In this document: in pieces, positions 7,328-15,847 of the stretch
How positions within the stretch are numbered: position 1 is the stretch's first letter
How the letters are laid out: every line of letters begins with the position of its first letter
NCBI GenBank assembly: GCA_036567205.1
Contig: DATCVA010000279.1
Location: 1-33,977 of the forward strand
DNA length: 33,977 nucleotides
Origin: DATCVA01 sp036567205
GTDB lineage: Bacteria; Pseudomonadota; Gammaproteobacteria; Burkholderiales; Burkholderiaceae_B
Direction: 5' to 3'
Position numbers and translations under genes: made by a program
The notes under the pieces: generated by a model
Told to the model about the DNA's origin: nothing
Databases searched by the model: none
What the model saw: only the letters and a program-made list of their open reading frames with translations

Positions 7328-10033
7328 TTATGCCGGGTGCTTGCCCTGTTGCAATCCATCCGCGAGCAGTTGCCTCGCAACATAGTGCAATATTCCACCA
7401 TTGCGATGGTAAGCGGCCTCAAGGGGCGTATCAAGCCTGCAAAGCAAATTGATATTTACCTGGCTGCCGTCTGCGCGTGTAATCACGCAGGAAAGCCAGC
7501 CGCGAGGCAATGCGTTCTTCAGCCCGGTGATACTGAACTCTTCCGTCCCGTCCAGACCAAGCGTGCTGCGCGACATCCCTTGAGGGAACTGCAAAGGCAG
7601 TACCCCCATCCCGACAAGATTCGAACGGTGGATACGTTCAAAGTCTTCGGCAATAATTGCCCGCACGCCCAGCAAATAGGTACCTTTTGCCGCCCAGTCG
7701 CGCGAAGAGCCTGCGCCATAGTCCTTGCCTGCGACAACGATTAACGGCACCCCTTCGCTGCGGTAACGTTCGGCCGCCTTGTGCACCGGCACTATTTCCC
7801 CCGTGGGAATGTAGCGCGTCCAGCCTCCTTCCCGACCGCCTGCCAACTCGTTGCTGATACGAATATTGGCGAAAACTCCACGCAACATCACGTCGTGATT
7901 CACGCGTCGCGCCGCAAATGAATTGAAATCGGCCTGTTCAATTCCAAGACTGACCAGATACTGCCCGGCAGCCGAGTCGGAGGTAATGACCCCCACCGGT
8001 GAAATATGATCTGTTGTGATCGAATCACCGAACATCGCCAGCACGCGTGCCGCATGAATATCGGATACGGCAGGCAGGCTTGACGAAATGCCCTCGAAAA
8101 ATGGAGGCGGCTTCATGTAATTACTGCGTGCATCCCACTCAAACGTCTCGGTACTGCCCACGGGCAGTGCGCGCCAGCGCGCATCGCCTTCGAACACATC
8201 TTTATAATGATCCGTGAAGCGCTTGGCGCTCAATGAGGCGCTTACTAACGCAGCAAGCTCTGCCGGATCTGGCCAGATATCGGCCAGATACACCGGCTTG
8301 CCGTTCAGCCCCGTACCGACCGGCTCCCGGGAAAAATCAATACGCATCGTGCCCGCCAATGCATAGGCCACCACCAGCGGGGGCGAGCAAATATAATTGG
8401 CTTTCGCCAACGGGTGTATACGTCCTTCGAAGTTCCGGTTGCCGGACAACACCGCCGTTGCCACGACGGCATGCTTCTCGATGGCTGCGGCAACGGCGGG
8501 TTGAAGCGGGCCGGAATTGCCCATACAGGTTGTGCAGCCAAACCCCACCAGATTAAAGCCGAGCTGGTCAAGCGAGTCTTGCAGCTTTGCCGCCTGAAGA
8601 TAATCAACGACAACACGAGACCCCGGGGCAAGCGAAGTCTTGACCCACGGCTTGACAGACAGGCCTTGCCTGAGCGCGTTTCTGGCCAGTAGGCCCGCGC
8701 CAAGCATCACCGATGGATTCGACGTATTGGTGCAGCTGGTTATTGCCGCAACAACCACATGCCCATGCTCAAGCGTCCAATCCTTTCCTTCGACAGGCGC
8801 TCCGCCCGGCGGCAATGGCGTTGCGGGCTTGAACACATCCTCGTCGAAACGCACACCAGCCATATCCAGAGCTATGCGATCCTGCGGCCGCCGCGGCCCG
8901 GCAATGCTGGGCACGATGTTACTTAGATCAACGTCGACCACCTCGTCGTAAACAGGCTGCTCTTCTGACGGATCATGCCAAAGCCCCTGCAACCGCGCGT
9001 AATGCTCTATTACCCCAAGAAAAGCGCCGCCCCGGCCGGTCTGCTCAAGATAATGCAGGGTTTCCGCATCGATTGGGAAGAAACCCATCGTTGCACCGTA
9101 CTCGGGCGCCATATTGGAAATCGTGGCTCGATCCGAAAACGATAAGGCAGAGAGGCCCGAACCGAAATACTCGACAAAGGCGCCCACGACCTTGTGAGCG
9201 CGCAAGAGTTCAGTAAGCGTCAGGACCAGATCGGTTGCCGTTACACCGGGGCGCAAAACACCATGCAAACGACATCCCACAACACGTGGGGCCACCATGG
9301 TAATAGGCTGGCCCAGCATGGCTGCGCCAGCCTCGATACCGCCTACGCCCCAGCCTAATACCCCAAGGGAATTGACCATTGGAGTATGGCTGTCGGTGCC
9401 CAAGAGAGTTTCAGGGTAAAGCAGCGTCTGTTCGCCAGCCTTCTCTGTCCAGATACACCGGGCCAGATACTCGACATTAACTTGATGGCAAATGCCAGTG
9501 CCAGGCGGTACCACCCGAAAGTTGGAAAAAGACTGCTGCGCCCAACGCAGAAACTTGTAGCGCTCGGTGTTTCGTTCAAACTCCATGTCAAGATTAAGCT
9601 CGAACGCCGCCGGCGACCCGTACGCATCGACCATCACAGAATGGTCCACCACCATATCCGCGGGAATACACGGGTTGATCTGCGCGGGGTCTGCACCGCC
9701 CTGTGCAATAGCCGCTCGTAGCGCAGCCAGATCGGCCATCAGCGGAATTCCCGCCGAGTCATTCATCAGGATGCGGCTGGGATAAAAAAATATGTCCAGG
9801 TCCAGAAGCCGGTTTCGTACCGCGTCGTGGAAGCCGGCGACATGTTCCCGCGTCACGGTAAGGCCGTCCTCGTGGCGCAAAATATTTTCAAACAATACTT
9901 TCAGCGAGCGCGGCAATTGCATGATGGCGCCGGCGCCATTGGCCTGGGCAGCCTGCAAACTGTAGTACTGAAAATGACTGCTTTCAAGAGCGAACGTGCG
10001 GCGTGTCGACAACGAGTCGAGTGTGCTACCCAT
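7328..10033 (-). CDS. acnA: Aconitate hydratase A
   Basis: Interconverts citrate and isocitrate through cis-aconitate in the cytoplasm, using a [4Fe-4S] cluster. The 901 residues match the AcnA/IRP1 type in length and order. Cluster ligands are visible as Cys434 in ITSCTNTSNP and Cys500 and Cys503 in GFGCTTCMGNSGPL. Other marks are LLGTDSHTPMVN (211-222), SGNRNFEGR (530-538) and the swivel-domain loop DYGAGSSRDWAAKGT with the active-site serine. GVRAIIAEDFERIHRSNLVGMGVLPL is typical of AcnA. AcnD (2-methylisocitrate dehydratase) is a related alternative, but no prpB, prpC or prpF gene is near. GGGGA precedes the ATG. A terminator-like hairpin separates it from the upstream catabolic unit, so it probably has its own promoter. 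Confidence 0.93.
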   Translation of the reverse strand: MGSTLDSLSTRRTFALESSHFQYYSLQAAQANGAGAIMQLPRSLKVLFENILRHEDGLTVTREHVAGFHDAVRNRLLDLDIFFYPSRILMNDSAGIPLMADLAALRAAIAQGGADPAQINPCIPADMVVDHSVMVDAYGSPAAFELNLDMEFERNTERYKFLRWAQQSFSNFRVVPPGTGICHQVNVEYLARCIWTEKAGEQTLLYPETLLGTDSHTPMVNSLGVLGWGVGGIEAGAAMLGQPITMVAPRVVGCRLHGVLRPGVTATDLVLTLTELLRAHKVVGAFVEYFGSGLSALSFSDRATISNMAPEYGATMGFFPIDAETLHYLEQTGRGGAFLGVIEHYARLQGLWHDPSEEQPVYDEVVDVDLSNIVPSIAGPRRPQDRIALDMAGVRFDEDVFKPATPLPPGGAPVEGKDWTLEHGHVVVAAITSCTNTSNPSVMLGAGLLARNALRQGLSVKPWVKTSLAPGSRVVVDYLQAAKLQDSLDQLGFNLVGFGCTTCMGNSGPLQPAVAAAIEKHAVVATAVLSGNRNFEGRIHPLAKANYICSPPLVVAYALAGTMRIDFSREPVGTGLNGKPVYLADIWPDPAELAALVSASLSAKRFTDHYKDVFEGDARWRALPVGSTETFEWDARSNYMKPPPFFEGISSSLPAVSDIHAARVLAMFGDSITTDHISPVGVITSDSAAGQYLVSLGIEQADFNSFAARRVNHDVMLRGVFANIRISNELAGGREGGWTRYIPTGEIVPVHKAAERYRSEGVPLIVVAGKDYGAGSSRDWAAKGTYLLGVRAIIAEDFERIHRSNLVGMGVLPLQFPQGMSRSTLGLDGTEEFSITGLKNALPRGWLSCVITRADGSQVNINLLCRLDTPLEAAYHRNGGILHYVARQLLADGLQQGKHPA

Positions 10034-10097
10034 AGATGTTCCCCATCAGATTACAGTCGTCAGGTATACCCGCACTACCCATTGCCGGTCAAGAAAA

Positions 10098-10141
10098 TCA
10101 GCCTTTCGAGGCACATAAAATTATGGCAATCGAAAGGCTGA
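10098..10141 (-). terminator. Terminator-like hairpin after the catabolic operon
   Basis: Perfect 12-base inverted repeat: arm TCAGCCTTTCGA at 10098-10109 and its complement at 10130-10141, with a 20-base loop. Read on the minus strand it lies 49 bases beyond the lyase stop codon and is followed at once by TTTTCTT. That fits an intrinsic terminator for the eight-gene unit and separates it from acnA. The loop is longer than usual, so a role as an attenuator or protein-binding site before acnA is possible. Confidence 0.65.
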
Positions 10142-10190
10142 GTATTTTCCGATTCACTGCGTTTTCGCAAGCACGCAACGAAAAACCGTC

Positions 10191-11111
10191 TTATGGCGCT
10201 GGATGCAATCGTGTTCGCGGGCCCGCTTTTAATATTTGGCTAGGAACATCATGGCCAATCATTTGCGGAAGCCGTCCCGAAATGCTCAATATTTTTTCCA
10301 AATCGACACCGGTGTCATAGCCCATAAGTTCCAGCATATGCACCAGCTCTTCGGTGCAGACATTACCGCTGGCTCCCGGCGCGTATGGACAGCCGCCCAA
10401 ACCCCCTAACGAAGCATCGAAGCGATCGATGCCTGCATGAATGGCTGCCGTCGTATTGGCCAGCGCCATTCCACGGGTATTGTGGAAATGCATGGTCAGT
10501 TCGACCTGCTTAAACAGATCTTTTGACTGCTTTGCAATTTTCGCTACTTGCGTGGGATAAGCCATGCCGGTGGTATCGCATAGGGTGACTCCATGTGCAC
10601 CCAGTTGCACAAAACGATCAATAAGTTCGAACAGCTCGTAAGTATTGATATCGCCTTCCATAGGGCAGCCGAACGCAGTGGAAAGCGATACATTGATAGC
10701 CACATCGGTATCGCGCACAACATCAATAACGTTGCTAAGTTGCGTAAATGACTGCTCTCGTGTCATCCGTAAATTAGCCTGATTATGTGTTTCACTGACC
10801 GACATAACCAGATTGACTTCGTCCACATTGCACGACAAAGCCCTTTCCGCCCCCCGCGCGTTCGGCACCAGCACCGTATAAACGACGCCTGGGTTCCTTT
10901 TGATTTCGTGCATCACCATATCCGCATCCTTTAATGCAGGAATGGCTTTGGGCGACGTAAATGACGTTGCTTCGATTTTGGCGAAACCGCTTTCCGACAA
11001 ACGATTTATAAAATCTATTTTTTCGTGGGTTTCTATGAAATTTTTTTCGTTCTGAAAACCGTCACGTGGCGCAACCTCTTGAATATATATTCGTTTCCTG
11101 CTGTCCGTCAT
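10191..11111 (-). CDS. HMG-CoA lyase-family (DRE-TIM) acyl-CoA lyase
   Basis: Cleaves a 3-hydroxyacyl-CoA to acetyl-CoA plus an oxo acid; in the textbook case HMG-CoA gives acetyl-CoA and acetoacetate. Its 306 residues match the family length. The DRE-TIM start EVAPRDGFQNEKNF holds the catalytic Arg and metal-binding Asp near residues 16-17. The active-site cysteine lies in the signature GGLGGCPYAPGASGNVCTEE. The metal-binding histidines sit in HFHNTRG, where leucine-pathway HMG-CoA lyases usually read H.HDTYG. This departure marks a CaiB-associated subgroup and leaves the true substrate open (HMG-CoA, citramalyl-CoA or similar). It is the last gene of the unit, 21 bases after the CoA-transferase. 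Confidence 0.88.
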   Translation of the reverse strand: MTDSRKRIYIQEVAPRDGFQNEKNFIETHEKIDFINRLSESGFAKIEATSFTSPKAIPALKDADMVMHEIKRNPGVVYTVLVPNARGAERALSCNVDEVNLVMSVSETHNQANLRMTREQSFTQLSNVIDVVRDTDVAINVSLSTAFGCPMEGDINTYELFELIDRFVQLGAHGVTLCDTTGMAYPTQVAKIAKQSKDLFKQVELTMHFHNTRGMALANTTAAIHAGIDRFDASLGGLGGCPYAPGASGNVCTEELVHMLELMGYDTGVDLEKILSISGRLPQMIGHDVPSQILKAGPRTRLHPAP

Positions 11112-11132
11112 GTTAATCCCTTTGCATAAACG

Positions 11133-12323
11133 TTAGACAATGCCACGTTTGCGCCATGCATCACGTGTGCTTTCATCGATACCCAATCCAGCCAGGATCT
11201 CATCGGTATGTTGGCCCAGGGCCGGAGCGCTACTCGTTACCTCGCCCGGAGTTTCACTTAATTTCGGAACGATGCCCGGCAGTTTGATAGGGGTTCCGTC
11301 GGATAACGATGCATCCAATATCATGCCCCTGGCTTGATAATGCGGGTCGTTCGCGATATCGGCGACATCGTAGATTTTGCCGGCGGGAATGTGGTTTTCA
11401 TTCAGCGTTTTCAAGACATCGTCCAACTTGTATTGGCCGGTCCACTCGGAAATGGCATCGTCAATCATATCCACCTGCCTGACACGCCCAATATTATTTT
11501 CCAAAGCGGGATCGTTCGCCAAGTCTTCACGGCCAATGGCAAGCATCAGCCGCTTAAAAATACTGTCGCCGTTACCGGCTATGAGGACAAATTTATTGTC
11601 CTGGCAGCGGTAGGCATTACTTGGAGCAATCCCCGGCAGGCTGCTTCCCGCCGCCTGCCGAACTTCATTGAACACGGAATACTCGGGCAGCAAGCTTTCC
11701 ATCATGTTGAATACGGACTCATACAGGGCTACGTCTATCATCTGCCCCTTGCCGTTTTCCTGGTCGCGAGCCCGCAAGGCCAGCAGAATTCCTATTACGC
11801 CATGCAGCGCAGACAAAGAGTCTCCTATAGATACTCCAACCCGTACGGGCGTTCTTCCCGGTTCACCGCTTAAATGGCGCAGCCCGCCCATTGCCTCGCC
11901 AATGGCCCCAAAACCAGGCAAGTCGCGGTAAGGGCCTGTCTGGCCATACCCAGACACCCTTAGCATAATCAGCTTCGGATTAACCTTCTTCAAGTCTTCC
12001 CAACCGAGTTTCCAGCCCTCCATGGTTCCCGGCTTGAAGTTTTCAATTACCACATCGACTTCTTTAACCAAGGACAAAATAACGTCCTGGGCCTCGGGCT
12101 GGCGCAAATCCAAAGTAATTGACTTCTTATTTCTTGACTGGACTTCCCACCAGACAGACGTTCCATTATGTATAAGACGCCATTTTCTTAATGGATCGCC
12201 TTTTACCGGAGGTTCCACCTTGATGACTTCGGCGCCAAACTCACCCAACATTTTCGCGGCAAAAGGCCCGGCGATTAGTTGGCCTAATTCCAGAACGCGA
12301 ACTCCACTTAATGGCTTGGACAT
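11133..12323 (-). CDS. CaiB/BaiF-family (type III) CoA-transferase
   Basis: Moves CoA from a donor thioester such as succinyl-CoA onto a carboxylic acid through an aspartyl-CoA intermediate. It has 396 residues, usual for the family. The N-terminal fold has VLELGQLIAGPFAAKMLGEF and AEVIKVEPP; the catalytic Asp is Asp168 in SIGDSL. IENFKPGTMEGWKLGWEDL and YGQTGPY are further family marks. ATGs at 12329 and 12323 both lie just after the LivF stop; 12323 is chosen because GAG sits six bases ahead of it. The next gene is the acyl-CoA lyase, so the pair probably activates and cleaves the same acid. Human SUGCT, a relative, is known to accept 3-hydroxy-3-methylglutarate. Confidence 0.92.
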   Translation of the reverse strand: MSKPLSGVRVLELGQLIAGPFAAKMLGEFGAEVIKVEPPVKGDPLRKWRLIHNGTSVWWEVQSRNKKSITLDLRQPEAQDVILSLVKEVDVVIENFKPGTMEGWKLGWEDLKKVNPKLIMLRVSGYGQTGPYRDLPGFGAIGEAMGGLRHLSGEPGRTPVRVGVSIGDSLSALHGVIGILLALRARDQENGKGQMIDVALYESVFNMMESLLPEYSVFNEVRQAAGSSLPGIAPSNAYRCQDNKFVLIAGNGDSIFKRLMLAIGREDLANDPALENNIGRVRQVDMIDDAISEWTGQYKLDDVLKTLNENHIPAGKIYDVADIANDPHYQARGMILDASLSDGTPIKLPGIVPKLSETPGEVTSSAPALGQHTDEILAGLGIDESTRDAWRKRGIV

Positions 12324-12333
12324 AGACATCTCG

Positions 12334-13056
12334 CTAATTTTTTTGTTTACCCAGGTATGCTTCACGAACCCGATCGCTGACGAGGAGTTCCTGGCCTGTA
12401 CCTTCCATGACAATTGAACCTACTTCAAGCACATAGGCGCGATCTGAAATTGCCAACGCCTGATTTGCCATCTGTTCAACCAGCAAAATGGTCATGCCGC
12501 GTTCTTTTAAAGATTTAATGATCTTGAAAATATCGGCAACGATAATAGGAGCCAGCCCAAGCGAAGGCTCATCGAGCATCAGAATTTTGGGCTTGCTCAT
12601 TAATGCCCGGCATATGGCCAGCATTTGCTGCTCGCCGCCCGACAATGTTCCCGCAAATTGATCCCGCCGCTCTTTCAGTCTGGGGAACATCGAAAAACAT
12701 GTCTCGATTTCTTTCAGAAGCTCTGACTGAGACTCTTTCCGCAGGTAAGCCCCAAGCATCAGATTGTCGAAAACCGTCTGATCCGGAAAAACCTGACGGC
12801 CTTCCGGAACGTGGGCAATGCCACGCTGGACACGTTTGTGTGCAGCGACGCTTTTTATATTCTCGCCGGAAAAAAGAATGTCGCCCGTCGAGTTTTCTAT
12901 ACCCGACAAGGCCCGCATTAACGTGCTTTTTCCAGCGCCATTGCCGCCAATGATAGTCACGATCTCGTTGGGTTCAACATGCAGCGAAACTTGCTTCAAT
13001 GCTTGAACTGCACCGTAATTGACTGACAGATTTTTAATCTCTAGTAATCGGCTCAT
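12334..13056 (-). CDS. livF: LIV-type ABC transporter ATP-binding protein (LivF)
   Basis: One of the two cytoplasmic ATPases of a branched-chain amino acid-type (HAAT) importer; 240 residues. Walker A is GGNGAGKST near residue 38, the ABC signature is TLSGGEQQMLAICRALM, Walker B is ILMLDEPS, and LLVEQ replaces the H-loop as is normal for LivF. It begins 10 bases after the fused LivM-LivG gene and ends 10 bases before the CoA-transferase start, so it belongs to the catabolic operon. LIV-type systems often carry organic and aromatic acids rather than amino acids; here the ligand is presumably the substrate of the neighbouring enzymes. Confidence 0.93.
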   Translation of the reverse strand: MSRLLEIKNLSVNYGAVQALKQVSLHVEPNEIVTIIGGNGAGKSTLMRALSGIENSTGDILFSGENIKSVAAHKRVQRGIAHVPEGRQVFPDQTVFDNLMLGAYLRKESQSELLKEIETCFSMFPRLKERRDQFAGTLSGGEQQMLAICRALMSKPKILMLDEPSLGLAPIIVADIFKIIKSLKERGMTILLVEQMANQALAISDRAYVLEVGSIVMEGTGQELLVSDRVREAYLGKQKN

Positions 13057-13066
13057 TATTTTTCTC

Positions 13067-14842
13067 CTATGCGGCTGTACCTAAATAAGCCTCAATTACC
13101 TTGGGATTCTGCTGTATTTGATTAGGAAGTCCGGAAGCTATTTTTATTCCGTAATCAAGCACGACAATATGATCCGAAATAGCCATGACCAAATCCATGT
13201 GATGCTCGATCAGCAAGATGGTCAGGCCCTTATCGCGAAGCTTCACGATCAATTCGGTAAGCTGGTCGGTTTCGCTGGGGTTCAAGCCGGCGGCCGGTTC
13301 GTCCAGCAGAAGCAAGTCGGGCAAGGTTGCCACAGCCCGGGCAATTTCCAGCCGGCGCTGCAAACCATACGGCAAGCTGGTTGCCTCATCATCGGCGTAA
13401 TCATGAAGATCGAAAAACTTAAGAATGGAATAGGCTTCTTTTCTTATTTGACGCTCTTCCCGCAAACTATTGGGCAGGCCAAGAAGATTCGAAAGAAAAC
13501 CGGATTTCTGGACACGGTAGAAACCGACCATTACGTTTTCCAGGGCGCTCAAACCTTCAAACAGCTTCAAGTTCTGAAAGGTGCGCCCAAGTCCGGATGC
13601 CGCGATTTCATTGGGTGACAGGCCGATCAGTTGCTTGTTCTTAAAAACAATACTTCCCTCGTCTGCGTCGATCAGCCCCGACAGAAGATTTAATGTTGTC
13701 GTTTTGCCCGCGCCGTTAGGGCCGATCAGCGACACAATAGAGCCTTTATTCAGCGAAAAAGACACTTTATTAGTCGGAACGACACCACCAAAAGCCTTGT
13801 ACAGATCTTTTACTTCCAGCAGCAAAGGCGCTTGCACAGCGGGAACATCGGCTTTCATATCGCGCGGCGACCACTCTTCCGCGGAAGACAAAGCCTGTAG
13901 TTCGGCGCCAGTGCGAACCTTCCTGGATTTGAGTTTGTCCAGTAAACCGGAAAGCCCCTCGGGCATGGCATACAAGGCAAACAGCAAAATAACCCCATAT
14001 GCAAAATGCTGGACTTCCGGCCAGCGTGCCAGGAACGCGTCGATCAGCGTCAGGACAACCGCCCCCAGGAAAGACCCTACCGGTGTTTTCCCGCCAAAAA
14101 GCACAAGGACCAGAAAGAAAACCGATAAATTGAAATTGATGAAATCGGAATTTATATACTGGTTTTGCTGCGCAACCAGCGCTCCGGCAATGCCGCAGGT
14201 AATTGCGCTTAGAACAAAGGCCAGTATCTTGAAGCGATAAACACTTATACCAACACTTTCCGCTGCGATTTCCGACGTCCGTACAGCAGCAAAGCCCCTG
14301 CCAAACCGGCCCTTCAACAGTAACGTCGTCAATGCATGAAGAACCACACCAAGTACAACCACCACTACAACCCATTGGCGGCTGTCGAGCGCTGTTCCAT
14401 TGAAATGTAATGCGCTGATACCGTAAAAACCTTCTTGCCCTTTGAATACATCGGTCCATTCAGAGGCGATTTTTTCGATCAGCAGACCAAACGCAATCGT
14501 CACCATTGCCAGGCTCGGGCCTTTTACCTTCAAGGCGGGAATCGCAATGATCACCCCGAATACCGCTGACACAACCGCGGCAGCCACCAGAGCCAGCCAG
14601 GGATCTACCTGATAGTTGACCGTTAACAAAGCGACTGTATACGCGCCAATACCAAACAAGCCGGCGTGCCCCAGGGATTTCTGCCCTGTCTGTCCTACAA
14701 GAATATTAAATCCAGTCGCTGCAATATAGTAAATGCCTATATTGAATAAAATCAGCAAGTAAAAATCGTTTATTCCCGAGTATGCGTACAGTAAAACCAG
14801 GCCAGCAATAATAAGAGGCGTTAAAATTTTTATTATTTTCAT
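13067..14842 (-). CDS. Fused LivM permease and LivG ATPase of the LIV-type importer
   Basis: A single 591-residue chain joins two subunits usually encoded apart. Residues 1 to about 300 are a LivM permease: many membrane segments, GFNILVGQTGQKSLGHAGLF at 44-63, and VRTSEIAAESVGI in the cytoplasmic loop. A linker of roughly 40 residues follows. The LivG ATPase spans about 340-591, with Walker A GPNGAGKTT at 374-382, signature LPYGLQRRLEIARA, Walker B LLLLDEP and H-loop LLIEHHMDLV. The ATG overlaps the LivH stop (ATGA at 14839-14842) and has GAGAAGG just upstream. The fusion fixes a 1:1 ratio of permease and ATPase. Confidence 0.93.
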   Translation of the reverse strand: MKIIKILTPLIIAGLVLLYAYSGINDFYLLILFNIGIYYIAATGFNILVGQTGQKSLGHAGLFGIGAYTVALLTVNYQVDPWLALVAAAVVSAVFGVIIAIPALKVKGPSLAMVTIAFGLLIEKIASEWTDVFKGQEGFYGISALHFNGTALDSRQWVVVVVVLGVVLHALTTLLLKGRFGRGFAAVRTSEIAAESVGISVYRFKILAFVLSAITCGIAGALVAQQNQYINSDFINFNLSVFFLVLVLFGGKTPVGSFLGAVVLTLIDAFLARWPEVQHFAYGVILLFALYAMPEGLSGLLDKLKSRKVRTGAELQALSSAEEWSPRDMKADVPAVQAPLLLEVKDLYKAFGGVVPTNKVSFSLNKGSIVSLIGPNGAGKTTTLNLLSGLIDADEGSIVFKNKQLIGLSPNEIAASGLGRTFQNLKLFEGLSALENVMVGFYRVQKSGFLSNLLGLPNSLREERQIRKEAYSILKFFDLHDYADDEATSLPYGLQRRLEIARAVATLPDLLLLDEPAAGLNPSETDQLTELIVKLRDKGLTILLIEHHMDLVMAISDHIVVLDYGIKIASGLPNQIQQNPKVIEAYLGTAA

Positions 14843-15753
14843 ACCTTCTCCACATGTACACGACCTAGCAAACCGGCAGGGCGGAAATACAAAACAACAA
14901 TAATCAACCCAAACACGGCGATTTCACGCAGATTGGAATACCACAGGCCGATGACTGATTCCATCAGGCCAATCATGAAGCCGCCAAAAATGCAGCCGCG
15001 GGGATTTTCCAGGCCACCTAGAATAGCGGCCGAAAATGCTTTCAGCGCCAGCAACGTTCCGACAAATACAGAGGCCGTTGCAATGGGCGCAATCATCACC
15101 CCTGCAATGGCGGCAAGCGCCGAACTCAAGGCAAAAACGGCAATGGCAATTGCGCCGGCATTAATGCCCATCAGGCTGGCGGTAGACTTGCTGAAAGCGA
15201 CAGCCAGAACGGCCTTGCCCATTTTGGTCTTGTGCAGCGCCCAGTCAAAAACCACCATTAGCACCAGGGTCGTAACAAATACCAGTATTTCCTGCGGACG
15301 AACCCCTGCGCCAAGAATCGTTAATACACCGTCGCCCAACGGAGACGCTAATGCGATGGGCGCGGGACCCCATATAAGTAAAGCCAGGTTTTGAATGATG
15401 ATGCCGAAGCCAATCGTGCTCATTACCCATGACAAACCTTGCTCGCCTACAAAATGCCTGATGGCGGTAATGTATAAAACATAACCTAGCAGACTCATTA
15501 TTAAGGCACTGGCAACCAGCGCAAAAATAAACGAACCCCAGGTAACGTCTTCATTAACCGGCAGGCCAATTAACTGTCCCTGGCTAAATAACAAAACCGC
15601 GCTTACGCCAACCAATCCGGCAAGCGCTATGAATGCGCCCTGGCCGAAATTAAATGTTTTTGTCGTGATATAGGTAATGCTGAAGCCGAATGCAACCAGT
15701 GCATACACGCTTCCCATTGCCAAGCCGCTAAATATAGCTTGAAAAATATCCAT
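14839..15753 (-). CDS. livH: LIV-type ABC transporter permease (LivH)
   Basis: Inner-membrane permease of 304 residues, beginning MDIFQAIFSGLAMGSVYALVAFG. The LivH marks are TFNFGQGAFIALAG near the start and LENPRGCIFGGFMIGLMES near the end, with about eight hydrophobic segments between. The frame is open upstream to 15804, but the ATG at 15753 has AGGAG a few bases before it and gives the usual family start. It overlaps the LivM-LivG gene by four bases. Between it and the binding-protein gene lies a perfect 9-bp hairpin. Confidence 0.92.
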   Translation of the reverse strand: MDIFQAIFSGLAMGSVYALVAFGFSITYITTKTFNFGQGAFIALAGLVGVSAVLLFSQGQLIGLPVNEDVTWGSFIFALVASALIMSLLGYVLYITAIRHFVGEQGLSWVMSTIGFGIIIQNLALLIWGPAPIALASPLGDGVLTILGAGVRPQEILVFVTTLVLMVVFDWALHKTKMGKAVLAVAFSKSTASLMGINAGAIAIAVFALSSALAAIAGVMIAPIATASVFVGTLLALKAFSAAILGGLENPRGCIFGGFMIGLMESVIGLWYSNLREIAVFGLIIVVLYFRPAGLLGRVHVEKV

Positions 15754-15781
15754 AGCTCCTGACCTTTGAGCACGGAATCCC

Positions 15782-15803
15782 TGCATGACGTTAGCGTCAT
15801 GCA
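15782..15803 (-). promoter_or_regulatory. Intercistronic hairpin between binding protein and permease genes (system 1)
   Basis: Perfect 9-base stem with a 4-base loop: arm TGCATGACG at 15782-15790 and its complement at 15795-15803. It lies 44 bases beyond the stop of the periplasmic binding protein and 28 bases before the livH start. No T-run follows on the minus strand, so it is not an intrinsic terminator. Such hairpins are known in other ABC operons (for example malE-malF) to protect the 3' end of the upstream message; that role is inferred here. Confidence 0.6.
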
Positions 15804-15847
15804 AAGATCCACTTTTTAAAATTTATAGGTAATGAACTACTTGCCTG

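Noticed and set aside
13770..14459. Long alternative frame inside the fused LivM-LivG gene on the same strand.
   Set aside because: The main frame has complete permease and ATPase motifs; the alternative is rich in Cys, Arg and Trp in the manner of a frame shadow.
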